Part shown: positions 46,392 through 55,032 of the stretch, piece by piece
Layout: every line of letters starts with the position of its first letter
Position numbering within the stretch: position 1 is the stretch's first letter
Assembly: GCF_014644315.1 (NCBI RefSeq)
Contig: NZ_BMKL01000001.1
Location: 2,658,681 to 2,722,680, forward strand
Length of the DNA stretch: 64,000 nucleotides
DNA from: Tsuneonella deserti
GTDB lineage: Bacteria > Pseudomonadota > Alphaproteobacteria > Sphingomonadales > Sphingomonadaceae
Reading direction: 5' to 3'
Program-made: the position numbers and the translations under genes
Notes under the pieces: model-generated
What the model was told of the DNA's origin: nothing
Database searches by the model: none
The model's input: the letters and a program-made list of their open reading frames with translations, nothing else

Positions 46392-48542
46392 CTACTTGCG
46401 CTTGGGCGAGTTGCCTTCCAGCTTCGCGTCCTCGTTGGCGCGCTTGATCAGGTACTGGCGGATAGCCTCGGCATCTTCGGGCCGCAGCGCCTTGGCGAAG
46501 CTGACCATGCCGTTGTGCGACAGGGCCCCTTCGATCACCACCGACTTGATCGTATCGGGGTAACCGAGCGCCGCCGAGTGCCTCAGGTCCGGCACGAGCG
46601 CGCCGGCGATGGCCGCGTCGCCGTGGCACACCGAACAGTAGCGGGCATACAGATCGCTGCCCTTCGCCACTTGCGCCTCGGTTCCGGTGAAGGGTGGCGG
46701 ATCGAGAACCTGCTCGGCCATCGGCGGTGGCGCAGGCAGCTTGCCGGTTGCCCCCAGCTTGAACACCAGCAGGCGACTGATGTTGCGCACCGGGCCCGAC
46801 TTGTCCGCGACGATGCCGGTGGCCAGGTCGTACACCCCGCCCCAGCCGGCCAGCACGGCGACGTATTGTTCGCCGTTGATCGAGTAGGTCATCGGCGCGG
46901 CGATCACGCCCGTCTGCGTCGGGAACGACCACAGCTTGGCGCCGGTGTCCGCCCGGTAGGCGACGAACTCGCTCGCCGCGTTGCCCTGGAAGACGAGGTT
47001 GCCGGCTGTCGCCAGGGTGCCGCCGTTCCACGGACCCTTGTGCTCGACCACCCAGGCCTTGGCCTGCTTGACCGGGTCCCACGCGAGCAGCGCACCCGTG
47101 GTCGCCGCCTTGGCCGCGGCGCGCGCCGCCTTGTCCGCGGGCATGGCGGTCTTGCCGCTGTCGAGGCCGATCTGGAAGCCGATGTCGCTTTCCTTCCAGC
47201 CCTTCTGGGCAAGATAGGCCGCCGCCACCTGGTTGGTCGGAATGTAGACCAGCCCGGTTTTCGTGCTCATGCTCATCGGCTGCCACGAATGCGCGCCCAT
47301 CGCGCTCGGCAGGGAAATGAACGGCTTTCCGGTCTTCTCGTAGCGGGCTTCCGGATTGATCGTCGGCTTGCCGGTCACCGGATCGATCCCGGTGGTCCAG
47401 TTCTGTGTCGCGAACGGCTTGGCGTTCAGGAACTTGCCCGTCTTGGCATCGAGGACGTAGAAATAGCCGTTCTTGGGTGCATGCATCGCCACGTGGCGCT
47501 GCTGACCGTCTATCTCCAGGTCCGCGAGCATGATCTGGGCGTCGCTGTCGAAGTCCCAGCGGTCTTCGGGCGTTTCCTGGAAGTGCCAGCGGTACTGGCC
47601 GGTGTCGGCATCGACCGCGACGATCGACGCGGTGTAGAGTGCATCCCCCGTGCCGCGGTCGATCGCGTCGGGGTTCCACGGCTCGGCGTTGCCGGTGCCG
47701 AACAGGACGAGGTTGGTCTGCGGATCGTAGACGATCGAATCCCAGACGGTGCCGCCGCCGCCCAGTTTCCACCACTCGCCGCCCCAGGTCTTCGCCGCGG
47801 CTTCCATCGCCTTGGCGTTGACGCCGTCCTTGTCGAACCCGTCGGCCGGGTTTCCGGGCACGGTGTTGAAGCGCCACACCTCGTTGCCCGTCTTCCAGTC
47901 ATACGCCGCGATATAGCCGCGTGCCTTGTATTCCGATCCGCCGCTGCCGAGGAGGATAAGGCCCTTGGCCGCGCGGGGCGCGCCGGTGATGGTGTAGTTT
48001 TCCTGGTCGGGCACCGCGAGCTTCGACCAGGCGACCGTGCCGTCCTTCTGATTGAGAGCCACGAGCCGCCCGTCGAGCGTGCCGAGGTAGACCTTGTCGC
48101 CGTAAAGCGCGACGCCGCGGTTGACGGCGTCGCAACAGGCACGGACAAGTGTCTCGCGCGGGACCTTGGGGTCATACGACCACTTGAGCTGTCCGGTCGC
48201 CGCGTCATACGCATAGAGCTTGCTCCAGGCGCTGGTGACGTAGAGCACCCCGTCGTGCATCAACGGAGTGGCTTCCTGTCCGCGCGCTGTGTCCAGATCT
48301 GCGAACCAGGCGAGGCCCAGCTTGCCGACCGACTTGTCATCGACCTGGGTAAGCGGGGAGAAGCGCTGCTCGGCGTAATCGCGGCCGTATGTCAGCCATT
48401 CGCCGGCGTCAGCCGCGGCGATCATCGCGTCGGTCACCCCCTCGGTCGGCGGCGCGACATGGGTACGATCCGGCGCGTCCTTGTGCCCGACGTTGCAGCC
48501 GGCCAGCGCCAGCGCGGCAGCCGCGATCATTGCAAACCGCAT
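46392..48542 (-). CDS. PQQ-dependent quinohemoprotein alcohol dehydrogenase, lanthanide-type signature
   Basis: A 716-residue enzyme: lipoprotein signal (ALALAGC, Cys16), eight-bladed PQQ propeller with the vicinal disulfide C136-C137 (RACCDAV), and a C-terminal cytochrome c domain (CSVCH, 636-640; axial Met near 679). Metal/PQQ ligands Glu204 (GGSEYKARG), Asn285 (GTGNAEPW) and Asp330 are in place, plus Asp332 (WDFDSD). The extra Asp two residues after the catalytic one marks lanthanide-dependent members; calcium enzymes carry Ala, Ser or Thr there. GGAGGAGAGG precedes the ATG. It oxidises alcohols in the periplasm and feeds electrons to cytochromes. Confidence 0.9.
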   Translation of the reverse strand: MRFAMIAAAALALAGCNVGHKDAPDRTHVAPPTEGVTDAMIAAADAGEWLTYGRDYAEQRFSPLTQVDDKSVGKLGLAWFADLDTARGQEATPLMHDGVLYVTSAWSKLYAYDAATGQLKWSYDPKVPRETLVRACCDAVNRGVALYGDKVYLGTLDGRLVALNQKDGTVAWSKLAVPDQENYTITGAPRAAKGLILLGSGGSEYKARGYIAAYDWKTGNEVWRFNTVPGNPADGFDKDGVNAKAMEAAAKTWGGEWWKLGGGGTVWDSIVYDPQTNLVLFGTGNAEPWNPDAIDRGTGDALYTASIVAVDADTGQYRWHFQETPEDRWDFDSDAQIMLADLEIDGQQRHVAMHAPKNGYFYVLDAKTGKFLNAKPFATQNWTTGIDPVTGKPTINPEARYEKTGKPFISLPSAMGAHSWQPMSMSTKTGLVYIPTNQVAAAYLAQKGWKESDIGFQIGLDSGKTAMPADKAARAAAKAATTGALLAWDPVKQAKAWVVEHKGPWNGGTLATAGNLVFQGNAASEFVAYRADTGAKLWSFPTQTGVIAAPMTYSINGEQYVAVLAGWGGVYDLATGIVADKSGPVRNISRLLVFKLGATGKLPAPPPMAEQVLDPPPFTGTEAQVAKGSDLYARYCSVCHGDAAIAGALVPDLRHSAALGYPDTIKSVVIEGALSHNGMVSFAKALRPEDAEAIRQYLIKRANEDAKLEGNSPKRK

Positions 48543-48702
48543 ATCCTCTCCTCCCGGGCGCCGGTTTGTCCGGGCGATCCTCGAGAGCCGTTCTTGCCAG
48601 CGCCCGCAGCGCTAGACCAGTCCTCTTTTGCGACCCGTCTGAGTGGACGTTGCGCGAACCCGTGGTAGTCTGATGCGAAACGAGAAAACCAGGAGAGCGA
48701 CG

Positions 48703-49563
48703 ATGTGCGATGAGACCGATGCCGGCGAATTTGCGCGAAGGGGAATGAGCCGGCGGGAGTTTGCCGCCAACGGCACGCTCGCAGGACTCGCGGCATGCAC
48801 CCCGGTCGACCGGGTCGGCGTGGGCGCATCGACCCTCACCGAGGGGATGGTCCAGGTCCCCACCTCCGACGGGACGATGGACGCCTTCTTCGTCCATCCC
48901 GCCAAGCCTGCGCCCGCAGTTATCCTGTGGCCCGACATCGCGGGCCTGCGCGACGTGAAGAAGGCGATGGCCCGGCGGCTGGCGGGCGAGGGCTACGCAG
49001 TGCTCGTTGCGAACCCCTATTACCGCGACGTCCCCGCGCCGCAGTTCGCGGACTTTGCGGATTTCATGAAGTCGAACGGGTTCCAGAAGGTCACTCCGTG
49101 GCGCAACCGGGCGACCCCGCAGGCGATCATGCGCGACGGCAAGGCGATGGTGACGTGGCTTGACGGACAGCGTGCAGTCGACCGGGGCCGCGGGATCGGC
49201 AACCAGGGGTACTGCATGGGCGGCTCGTATACCGTCTACACCGCCGCCTCCGCGCCTGAGCGGGTCAAGGCAGCGGCAAGCTTCCATGGCGGGGGGCTCG
49301 TCACCGACAAGGCCGATAGCCCGCACCGGGTGCTGCAGAAGGGCACCAGCTACCTGTTCGCGATCGGTCAGAACGACGACGCCAAGCAGCCGGAGGCGAA
49401 GGACGAGCTCCGCAAGGCAGCCGACACCGTCGGCGCGCCGGCCGAGATCGAGGTCTATCCCGCCGACCACGGCTGGTGCGTGCCCGACAGCCCGGTTTAC
49501 GACGCCGCGCAGGCCGAGCGGGCCTGGGGACGCTTGCTCGAACTGTACGCCGGCGCTATCTAG
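48703..49563 (+). CDS. Dienelactone hydrolase family protein with Tat-lipoprotein signal
   Basis: A 286-residue alpha/beta hydrolase. The N-terminus holds a twin-arginine motif and lipobox (MSRREFAANGTLAGLAAC), so it should be exported folded and lipidated. The catalytic nucleophile is the DLH-type Cys in GNQGYCMGGSYT; Asp (GQNDDAKQ) and His (ADHGWCVPD) complete the triad. AGGAGAG five bases before ATG 48703 fixes the start. It is divergent from the alcohol dehydrogenase; its stop shares CTAG with the aldo/keto reductase gene. Confidence 0.87.
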   Translation: MCDETDAGEFARRGMSRREFAANGTLAGLAACTPVDRVGVGASTLTEGMVQVPTSDGTMDAFFVHPAKPAPAVILWPDIAGLRDVKKAMARRLAGEGYAVLVANPYYRDVPAPQFADFADFMKSNGFQKVTPWRNRATPQAIMRDGKAMVTWLDGQRAVDRGRGIGNQGYCMGGSYTVYTAASAPERVKAAASFHGGGLVTDKADSPHRVLQKGTSYLFAIGQNDDAKQPEAKDELRKAADTVGAPAEIEVYPADHGWCVPDSPVYDAAQAERAWGRLLELYAGAI

Positions 49564-50552
49564 CTGGCGAAGTCCTCGGTATCGACGGTCGCCTGCGCGG
49601 CCGGCGAATAGCGCGGCCCGCTTACGGTCGACTGGTTGATCAACGCCCCCGCGCTTGCGAGCAGGTCCGGCGCGACGTTCAGCGACAGCGTGGCGAAGTT
49701 TTCTTCCAGGTGCGCGATGCTGGTGGTGCCGGGGATGACGTGGACGTGGGGACCCTGGGCGAGCAGCCACGCGAGCGCGAGCTGGGCCGGGGCAATGCCC
49801 GCCTGCGCCGCCAGCGCATCGAACCGGTCGATCAACGCCAGATTCCTGGGCCAGTTGTCGGCATCGAACCGCGGCATCGTGCGCCGCAGGTCCTTCTCGG
49901 CAAGAGTGGCGGGATCGCGCAGCTCGCCGCCCAGTGCTCCGCGCGCGACCGGCGAAAAGGCAACAAAGGCGATGCCCAGCTCGCGCGTGGTCTCGAGCAC
50001 GGCGATTTCGGGATTGCGGGTCCACAGGGAATATTCGGCCTGCACCGCCGCCATCGGGTGCACGGCGTGCGCCTCGCGAATGTGCGCCGCGCCCCATTCC
50101 GACACGCCGTAGGCACCGATCTTGCCTGCCTCGATGGCCCGAGAAAGCGCTCCCACCATGTCGGCTATCGGGACCTTTGGATCGAACCGGTGCATGTAGA
50201 ACAGGTCGATCCGGTCGGACTTGAGCCGTGCAAGGCTTTCATCGAGCGAGGCGAGCATGGCCTCCGGCCGGCAGTCGATCCCTCGCGCCGGCCCGTGGAC
50301 AACGATCCCGGTCTTGCTGGCGAGGAGGAAATCGCCGCGGCGATCCATGATCGCCTCGCCCAGCAGCGTCTCGTTGGCGCCCAGGCCATAGACGTTGGCG
50401 GTGTCGAAGTGATCGTAGCCCAGCTCCAGCGCTCGTTCGAGGAGCGCCACCTTCTGCTCGTGCGGCGGCGGGTCGCCGTAGGCCCACGACAGGTTCATGC
50501 AGCCCAGCCCTATGGGCAAGACCATGCGGCCGGCGAGTTCGCGCTTTTCCAT
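49560..50552 (-). CDS. Aldo/keto reductase
   Basis: A 330-residue NADPH-dependent TIM-barrel enzyme: GLGCMNLSWAYG, YDHFDTANVYGLGANE (catalytic Asp and Tyr), LASKTGI (Lys), DLFYMHRFD (His) and VIPGTTSIAHLEEN (cofactor phosphate site). It matches the YajO/Tas-like AKR group that reduces aldehydes. No specific substrate can be inferred; with the nearby oxidation genes, carbonyl detoxification is plausible. Confidence 0.88.
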   Translation of the reverse strand: MEKRELAGRMVLPIGLGCMNLSWAYGDPPPHEQKVALLERALELGYDHFDTANVYGLGANETLLGEAIMDRRGDFLLASKTGIVVHGPARGIDCRPEAMLASLDESLARLKSDRIDLFYMHRFDPKVPIADMVGALSRAIEAGKIGAYGVSEWGAAHIREAHAVHPMAAVQAEYSLWTRNPEIAVLETTRELGIAFVAFSPVARGALGGELRDPATLAEKDLRRTMPRFDADNWPRNLALIDRFDALAAQAGIAPAQLALAWLLAQGPHVHVIPGTTSIAHLEENFATLSLNVAPDLLASAGALINQSTVSGPRYSPAAQATVDTEDFAS

Positions 50553-50856
50553 CGGCGCCGCATCTAACCGTTCGCCCGGCGCCGCGCCAGCGCGGGGGAT
50601 GGGGCGTCCGTTCCGCGAAAGGGCTGTCCTACACGGACCCGGTATGCTCCAGGCGTTTCGATGAACGGCAAGACTCTCCCGAAATCGCCACGAACGGAAG
50701 GTGACAACTTCGACGCGCCCAGGGAGCCTCCCACCGAGGGAAGAACGGGTCCGCGAAGAGTTTTGAAAAAGGGGTACTTAGGCGGTCCACAGCGGCCGGT
50801 TTCGCTTGCGGGCGGCCCGGCGAACGCTACGATATACGCAGTTTGAGGAGGGAAAA
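50553..50856. other. Intergenic stretch before the SPFH gene, no convincing gene
   Basis: A 304-base gap. A 61-codon frame (50661-50846, plus strand) exists but uses rare codons (TTA, ATA, AGA) and a low GC third position unlike its neighbours, and has no clear ribosome site, so it is probably not coding. The last part (about 50820-50856) must hold the promoter of the SPFH operon; GATATACG at 50831 is a possible -10. Confidence 0.5.
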
Positions 50857-51861
50857 TTGGGCCTTGCATTGATCCTGATAGTCGCGGTGCTGGTCATATT
50901 TCTGCTGACCGGCGTGCGCGTCGTGCGGCAGGGCTACGTCTATACGATCGAGCGGTTCGGCAAGTTCACCAAGTCGGCCGAACCGGGACTGCACATCATC
51001 ACCCCCTTCGTCGACCGGGTCGGCCAGAAGGTGAACATGATGGAGCAGGTGCTCGATATTCCGGGGCAGGAGATCATCACCCGCGACAATGCCATGGTCG
51101 GGGTCGACGCGGTGGTGTTCTTCCAGGTGCTCGACGCTGGCAAGGCCGCCTACGAAGTGCACAACCTCTACGGCGCGATCATGGCGATCACGACGACCAA
51201 CCTGCGCACCGTGATGGGTTCGATGGACCTCGACGAGACGCTTTCGAAGCGCGACGAGATCAACGCACGCCTGCTGGGTGTAGTCGATCACGCGACCTCT
51301 CCGTGGGGGGTCAAGATCACCCGCGTCGAGATCAAGGACATCCGCCCGCCGATCGATATTTCGGAAGCGATGGCGCGGCAGATGAAGGCCGAGCGATTGA
51401 AGCGCGCGGAGATCCTGGAGGCGGAGGGCGAGCGGGCGAGCCGGATCCTGCGCGCGGAGGGCGAGAAGCAGAGCGCGATCCTCTCGGCCGAGGGCAAGAA
51501 GGAAGCGGCATTCCGCGATGCCGAGGCCCGCGAGCGTGCGGCGGAGGCCGAGGCGCAGGCGACCCGCGCCGTTTCCGATGCGATCGCGCAGTCTGGCAAC
51601 CAGGCGATCAACTACTTCATCGCCCAGGAATATACCAAGGCGGTCGGCAAGTTCGCGACCAGCCCCAATGCCAAGACGATCCTGTTCCCGGTCGAGGCGA
51701 CCCAGCTCATCGGTTCGCTCGGCGGGATCGGCGAGCTCGTCAGGGATATCGCGAAGCCGGGCGAAGCAACGACGCTTTCCTCGCCCGGTGCCTCGGGCGT
51801 GCAGTTGCCGCGTGAACGCCAGCGCGCCGCGGTGCCGCGGACGGGCAACGAGGAAGGGTGA
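50857..51861 (+). CDS. SPFH/Band 7 (stomatin-like) membrane protein
   Basis: A 334-residue protein with one N-terminal helix ([19 protein letters not shown]), the SPFH domain ([32 protein letters not shown] in pieces; [13 protein letters not shown]) and a long Ala/Glu coiled coil ([20 protein letters not shown]). It matches the QmcA/paraslipin group that forms membrane cages and works with NfeD, encoded next. The start is TTG 50857 behind GGAGGG. It may scaffold membrane microdomains or regulate proteases. Confidence 0.9.
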   Translation: MGLALILIVAVLVIFLLTGVRVVRQGYVYTIERFGKFTKSAEPGLHIITPFVDRVGQKVNMMEQVLDIPGQEIITRDNAMVGVDAVVFFQVLDAGKAAYEVHNLYGAIMAITTTNLRTVMGSMDLDETLSKRDEINARLLGVVDHATSPWGVKITRVEIKDIRPPIDISEAMARQMKAERLKRAEILEAEGERASRILRAEGEKQSAILSAEGKKEAAFRDAEARERAAEAEAQATRAVSDAIAQSGNQAINYFIAQEYTKAVGKFATSPNAKTILFPVEATQLIGSLGGIGELVRDIAKPGEATTLSSPGASGVQLPRERQRAAVPRTGNEEG

Positions 51862-52346
51862 TGGACTGGCTGACCGATCTCGACGCTGCCTGGGCGTGGG
51901 TGGCCCTTGGACTTGCGTTGGCAGCGTTCGAAATGGTCGTGCCCGGCGTGTACCTGATCTGGCTGGCGGTCGCCGCTTTGATTACGGGAGCCTTGGCCTT
52001 CGTGTTCGACGTGGGCCTGCCGTTGCAGGTTGTCGAATTCGTCTTCCTCTCACTGATCGCGGTATACACCGCGCGCCGGATGGTGACCGACAAGCCGATC
52101 GAGAGCAGCGATCCCATGCTCAACAACCGGATGGCGCGCCTCGTCGGGCAGACGGGCACGGTGGCCGTCCCGATCGAGCATGGCGAGGGGCGCGTAAACC
52201 AGGGCGACAGCCAGTGGCCCGCGCGCGGGCCCGAGCTTCCAGCGGGCGCACGGGTGCGGATCATCGGGTTCGATGGCGGCACCCTCGTCGTGGAGCCGCT
52301 GACCTTGCTTGCGGACGAGGGAACCGTGCCGCCGGCGCAAGCCTAG
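51861..52346 (+). CDS. NfeD-family membrane protein
   Basis: A 161-residue protein with two to three N-terminal helices (VWVALGLALAAFEMVVPGVYLIWL, written in part) and a C-terminal OB-fold beta barrel (LVGQTGTVAVPIEHGEGRV; VRIIGFDGGTLVVEP). It is the short NfeD type that pairs with SPFH proteins. Its ATG shares the A of the previous TGA. Its stop shares CTAG with the convergent NDUFA9-like gene. Confidence 0.9.
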   Translation: MDWLTDLDAAWAWVALGLALAAFEMVVPGVYLIWLAVAALITGALAFVFDVGLPLQVVEFVFLSLIAVYTARRMVTDKPIESSDPMLNNRMARLVGQTGTVAVPIEHGEGRVNQGDSQWPARGPELPAGARVRIIGFDGGTLVVEPLTLLADEGTVPPAQA

Positions 52347-53284
52347 CCGGCGACCGTTTCGTTGAAACGGCCATACCGCCGGTAGCGGGTCATCCAGCGG
52401 TCGAGAAACAGGCTCAGCGGACGGGGCGCGATCCCAAGTTCCGCCATTCCGGGGTACTCGCCGGAGGGCTTGTTGCCGGCCTTGAGCAGCGTCCACTGGT
52501 CACCGTTCATCGGCGTGCCAGGCAGCGCGGCGAACAGCGCCGACAGCGCATCGGGCACAGGCAGGAACACCCGCTTGCGGTTCTGGCTCGCCGCAATCTG
52601 GCGGTTCAACTGCAGCATCGTGACCGTCTCGGGGCCGGCGATCTCGTAAATCTTTCCTGCGTGCGAAGCGGGGTCCGCCAGGGAGTTCGCTACTGCCTCT
52701 GCCGCGTCATCGACGAACAGCGGTTGAAGCTGAGCCCGGGGCGCGAAGACGGGGAGAACCGGCAGCGCGGAGATCAGGCCCGCGAACATCTGCACGAACC
52801 GGTCGTCCTCGCCAAAAAGAACACCGGGCCGCAAGATGGTCGCCCGGGGAAAGGCCGACCTGACAACTTCCTCGCTCTCCGCTTTCGCGCGCGCGTAGGC
52901 AGCCGGTGAATCACGGTCTGCCCCGATGGCGCTGACGTGAACCATCGCGGTGCAGCCGCTTGCCGCCGCCTCGGCGATGTTCTGCGCGCTCCCGCAGATC
53001 GTGTGCATGACGTCGCCCGCGAAAGTCCCCACAAGGTTGACGACCGCGTCGGCTCCGGCAAGCGCGGCATCGACGCTCTCGCGCCGGGTGGCGTCGCAGG
53101 GAATGAACTGGATTTGCCCCAGCTGCGCGAGCGGCTTGAGGCGGTACGCACGCTTCGGATGCCGGCTGGCGATCCGCACCCTCGCGCCCCGCGTCAGCAG
53201 CGCCTGCGCGACGTGATCGCCCAGGAAGCCGCTGCCGCCGACGATCGTCACCAGAGTGCCGTGAAGAGGATCGTGTCGTGCCAT
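52343..53284 (-). CDS. NDUFA9-like NAD-dependent epimerase/dehydratase
   Basis: A 313-residue atypical SDR: TLVTIVGGSGFLGDHVAQALLTRGA (NAD(P) site), VVNLVGTFAGDV, VHVSAIGADRDSPAAYARAKAESEE (Tyr-less variant region with A-Y-A-R-A-K) and ILRPGVLFGEDDRFV. This matches the complex I NDUFA9 family, a non-catalytic subunit or assembly partner of NADH:ubiquinone oxidoreductase, common in alphaproteobacteria. Confidence 0.87.
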   Translation of the reverse strand: MARHDPLHGTLVTIVGGSGFLGDHVAQALLTRGARVRIASRHPKRAYRLKPLAQLGQIQFIPCDATRRESVDAALAGADAVVNLVGTFAGDVMHTICGSAQNIAEAAASGCTAMVHVSAIGADRDSPAAYARAKAESEEVVRSAFPRATILRPGVLFGEDDRFVQMFAGLISALPVLPVFAPRAQLQPLFVDDAAEAVANSLADPASHAGKIYEIAGPETVTMLQLNRQIAASQNRKRVFLPVPDALSALFAALPGTPMNGDQWTLLKAGNKPSGEYPGMAELGIAPRPLSLFLDRWMTRYRRYGRFNETVAG

Positions 53285-53366
53285 GCTGCAATCATCCAGG
53301 GTTGTTCTTGAGGCGCCCTGCCGCAATCGCAAATGCGCCGCAACCCGGTTGGCATAACAACCAGCG

Positions 53367-53395
53367 TTGACAACCGCAGGCACGCCCAGCTATCG
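53367..53395 (+). promoter_or_regulatory. Promoter of tRNA-Leu
   Basis: TTGACA (53367-53372), 17 bases, CTATCG (53390-53395), about 50 bases before the tRNA 5' end. A perfect -35 and a fair -10. Confidence 0.55.
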
Positions 53396-53445
53396 GCCCG
53401 CCCCTACCCGGGAGCCAGCCACGCAGGCCGGCAAACCCACCGTGT

Positions 53446-53532
53446 GCCCAGATGGCGGAATTGGTAGACGCACCAGCTTCAGGTGCTGGCGCTCGCAAGG
53501 GCGTGGAGGTTCGAGTCCTCTTCTGGGCACCA
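53446..53532 (+). tRNA. tRNA-Leu (anticodon CAG)
   Basis: An 87-base class II tRNA. Acceptor arms GCCCAGA/TCTGGGC pair perfectly; the anticodon stem CCAGC/GCTGG encloses TTCAGGT, anticodon CAG; a long variable arm (GCGCTCGCAAGGGCGT) follows; the T arm is GGTTCGAGTCC; the discriminator A and CCA are encoded. It decodes CUG, a major Leu codon here. The integrase gene downstream shows its 3' end serves as an attachment site. Confidence 0.97.
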
Positions 53533-53708
53533 TTTGTTCTTCTGGCTGAGTCCAGGAACGTCCAGCAAGCAGCTGGTTTTTCAGCAAAATTTCGATGAGA
53601 CTCGCCGAATGGAATCCGGGACAATCCGGGAACATCCGGCACGAGACCAACACATTTGTTGGTGCTTTTGTTGGTGCTGACCGGCCCGGGAAAGCTGGGA
53701 CCAACACT
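53533..53708. repeat. attL region with helically phased direct repeats
   Basis: Between the tRNA and the integrase: GTCCAG at 53550 and 53560; ATCCGG at 53614, 53624 and 53634; a 12-base tandem TTTGTTGGTGCT at 53655-53678. The first two sets have exact 10-base spacing, one DNA turn, as expected of integrase arm-type or excisionase sites. The attachment core is probably within the tRNA 3' end (TTCGAGTCC to CCA). The matching attR is off-window. Confidence 0.65.
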
Positions 53709-54941
53709 ATGCTGACTCACATCCAGATCACTTCCGCTAAACCAACGGGGAAGGCCTTCAACCTTGCAGATTCGCAAGGCCTCTACCTCACCATCAAGCC
53801 CAACGGGTCGAAGCTGTGGCGCTTCAACTACCGCTACCTGGACAAGCAGAAGACGCTTCATCTCGGGCCTTGGCCCGATGTGGGCCTGGCCGACGCTCGC
53901 TCGCGGCGCGACGAGGCACGCAAGCAACTCGCGGCCGGGCTCGACCCGGCATACGAAAAGAAGCGTGCCCGCATCACCGCCAAGATTGCGGCGGCAAACA
54001 CCTTCAAGGAGGTGGCCGAGGAATGGGTTGCGAAGTGTAAGCGCGAAGGCCGCGCGCCGGTCACGCTGGAGAAGATCCGCTGGCTGCTCGGCATGGCCTA
54101 TCCGATGATCGGCAGCCTGCCGATCGCGAAGATCACGCCGCAGGAGGCGCTGGCGGTGCTGCGCAAGGTCGAAGCGACCGGACGCTACGAAAGCGCGAGG
54201 CGGATGCGCAGCGTGCTCAGCCGGGTGTTTCGCTACGGCATCGCGACGGCGCGCGCCGATCGAGACGTCGCCTCGGACCTGCGCGGAGCGCTCACCACGC
54301 CGAAAGTGACGCACCTTGCAGCGATCACCACTCCGAAAGAAGCCGGGGCGTTGCTGCGGGCCATCGACGATTATACCGGCCACGAGATCACGGCGATTGC
54401 GCTGCGCCTTTCGCCGCACCTGTTCGTCCGCCCCGGCGAACTGCGCCAAGCGGAGTGGAGCGAGATCGACGCGCGCGCCGCCATCTGGTCGCTGTCGGCG
54501 GAAAAGATGAAGATGCGCCGGCCGCACCGGGTGCCGCTCTCCCGACAGGTGCTGGCGATGCTCGAGGAGCTGCACGCGCTGACGGGACATGGGCGGTTCC
54601 TCTTCCCGTCGTTCCGCTCGTCGCGCCAGTGCATGTCCGAGAACACCGTCAACGCGGCGCTCCGCCGGCTCGGCTACAGCCAGGAGGAGATGACCGCGCA
54701 CGGCTTCCGGGCGATGGCCGCGACGTTGCTCAACGAGATGGGCATCTGGAATCCCGATGCGATCGAAAAGCAGCTCGCTCACCTCGATACGTCCATGGTT
54801 CGTCGGACCTATACGCGTGGAGAATATTGGGACGAGCGGGTGCGCATGATGCAGCACTGGTCCGACTATCTCGACCAGCTGCGGGCTGGTGCGAAGATCC
54901 TCCGGCCGGACTTCGGGAAGAATAGGGACAAGGGCGCATAG
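53709..54941 (+). CDS. int: Tyrosine site-specific integrase, P4 type
   Basis: A 410-residue integrase: N-terminal DUF4102-like arm-binding domain (NLADSQGLYLTIKPNGSKLW; ARSRRDEARKQLAAGLDP), SAM-like core-binding domain (about 100-200) and catalytic domain with Arg241 (RPGELRQAEW), His331/Arg334 (HGFRAMAATLL), His358 (LAHLD) and the nucleophile Tyr368 (RRTYTRGEYW). It lies 176 bases behind the tRNA-Leu, the standard place for the integrase of an island that uses that tRNA. Complete and probably active. Confidence 0.94.
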   Translation: MLTHIQITSAKPTGKAFNLADSQGLYLTIKPNGSKLWRFNYRYLDKQKTLHLGPWPDVGLADARSRRDEARKQLAAGLDPAYEKKRARITAKIAAANTFKEVAEEWVAKCKREGRAPVTLEKIRWLLGMAYPMIGSLPIAKITPQEALAVLRKVEATGRYESARRMRSVLSRVFRYGIATARADRDVASDLRGALTTPKVTHLAAITTPKEAGALLRAIDDYTGHEITAIALRLSPHLFVRPGELRQAEWSEIDARAAIWSLSAEKMKMRRPHRVPLSRQVLAMLEELHALTGHGRFLFPSFRSSRQCMSENTVNAALRRLGYSQEEMTAHGFRAMAATLLNEMGIWNPDAIEKQLAHLDTSMVRRTYTRGEYWDERVRMMQHWSDYLDQLRAGAKILRPDFGKNRDKGA

Positions 54942-55032
54942 GCGCTGCCATTACCCGGATGTCGGATAGCTTCCCATGGCCGTGCTAGCACCTTTGGCAT
55001 TTAGCGAAAGATGTGATAAAACCTCTGCTATT

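Noticed and set aside
46515..48668. A 717-codon open frame opposite the PQQ alcohol dehydrogenase
   Set aside because: Composition is that of an antisense shadow, and the dehydrogenase is clearly real.
50661..50846. Possible 61-residue protein before the SPFH gene
   Set aside because: Rare codons, low third-position GC and no clear ribosome site.
53655..53678. Tandem 12-base repeats as a CRISPR-like array
   Set aside because: Only two copies with no spacers; they fit an attachment-arm site better.
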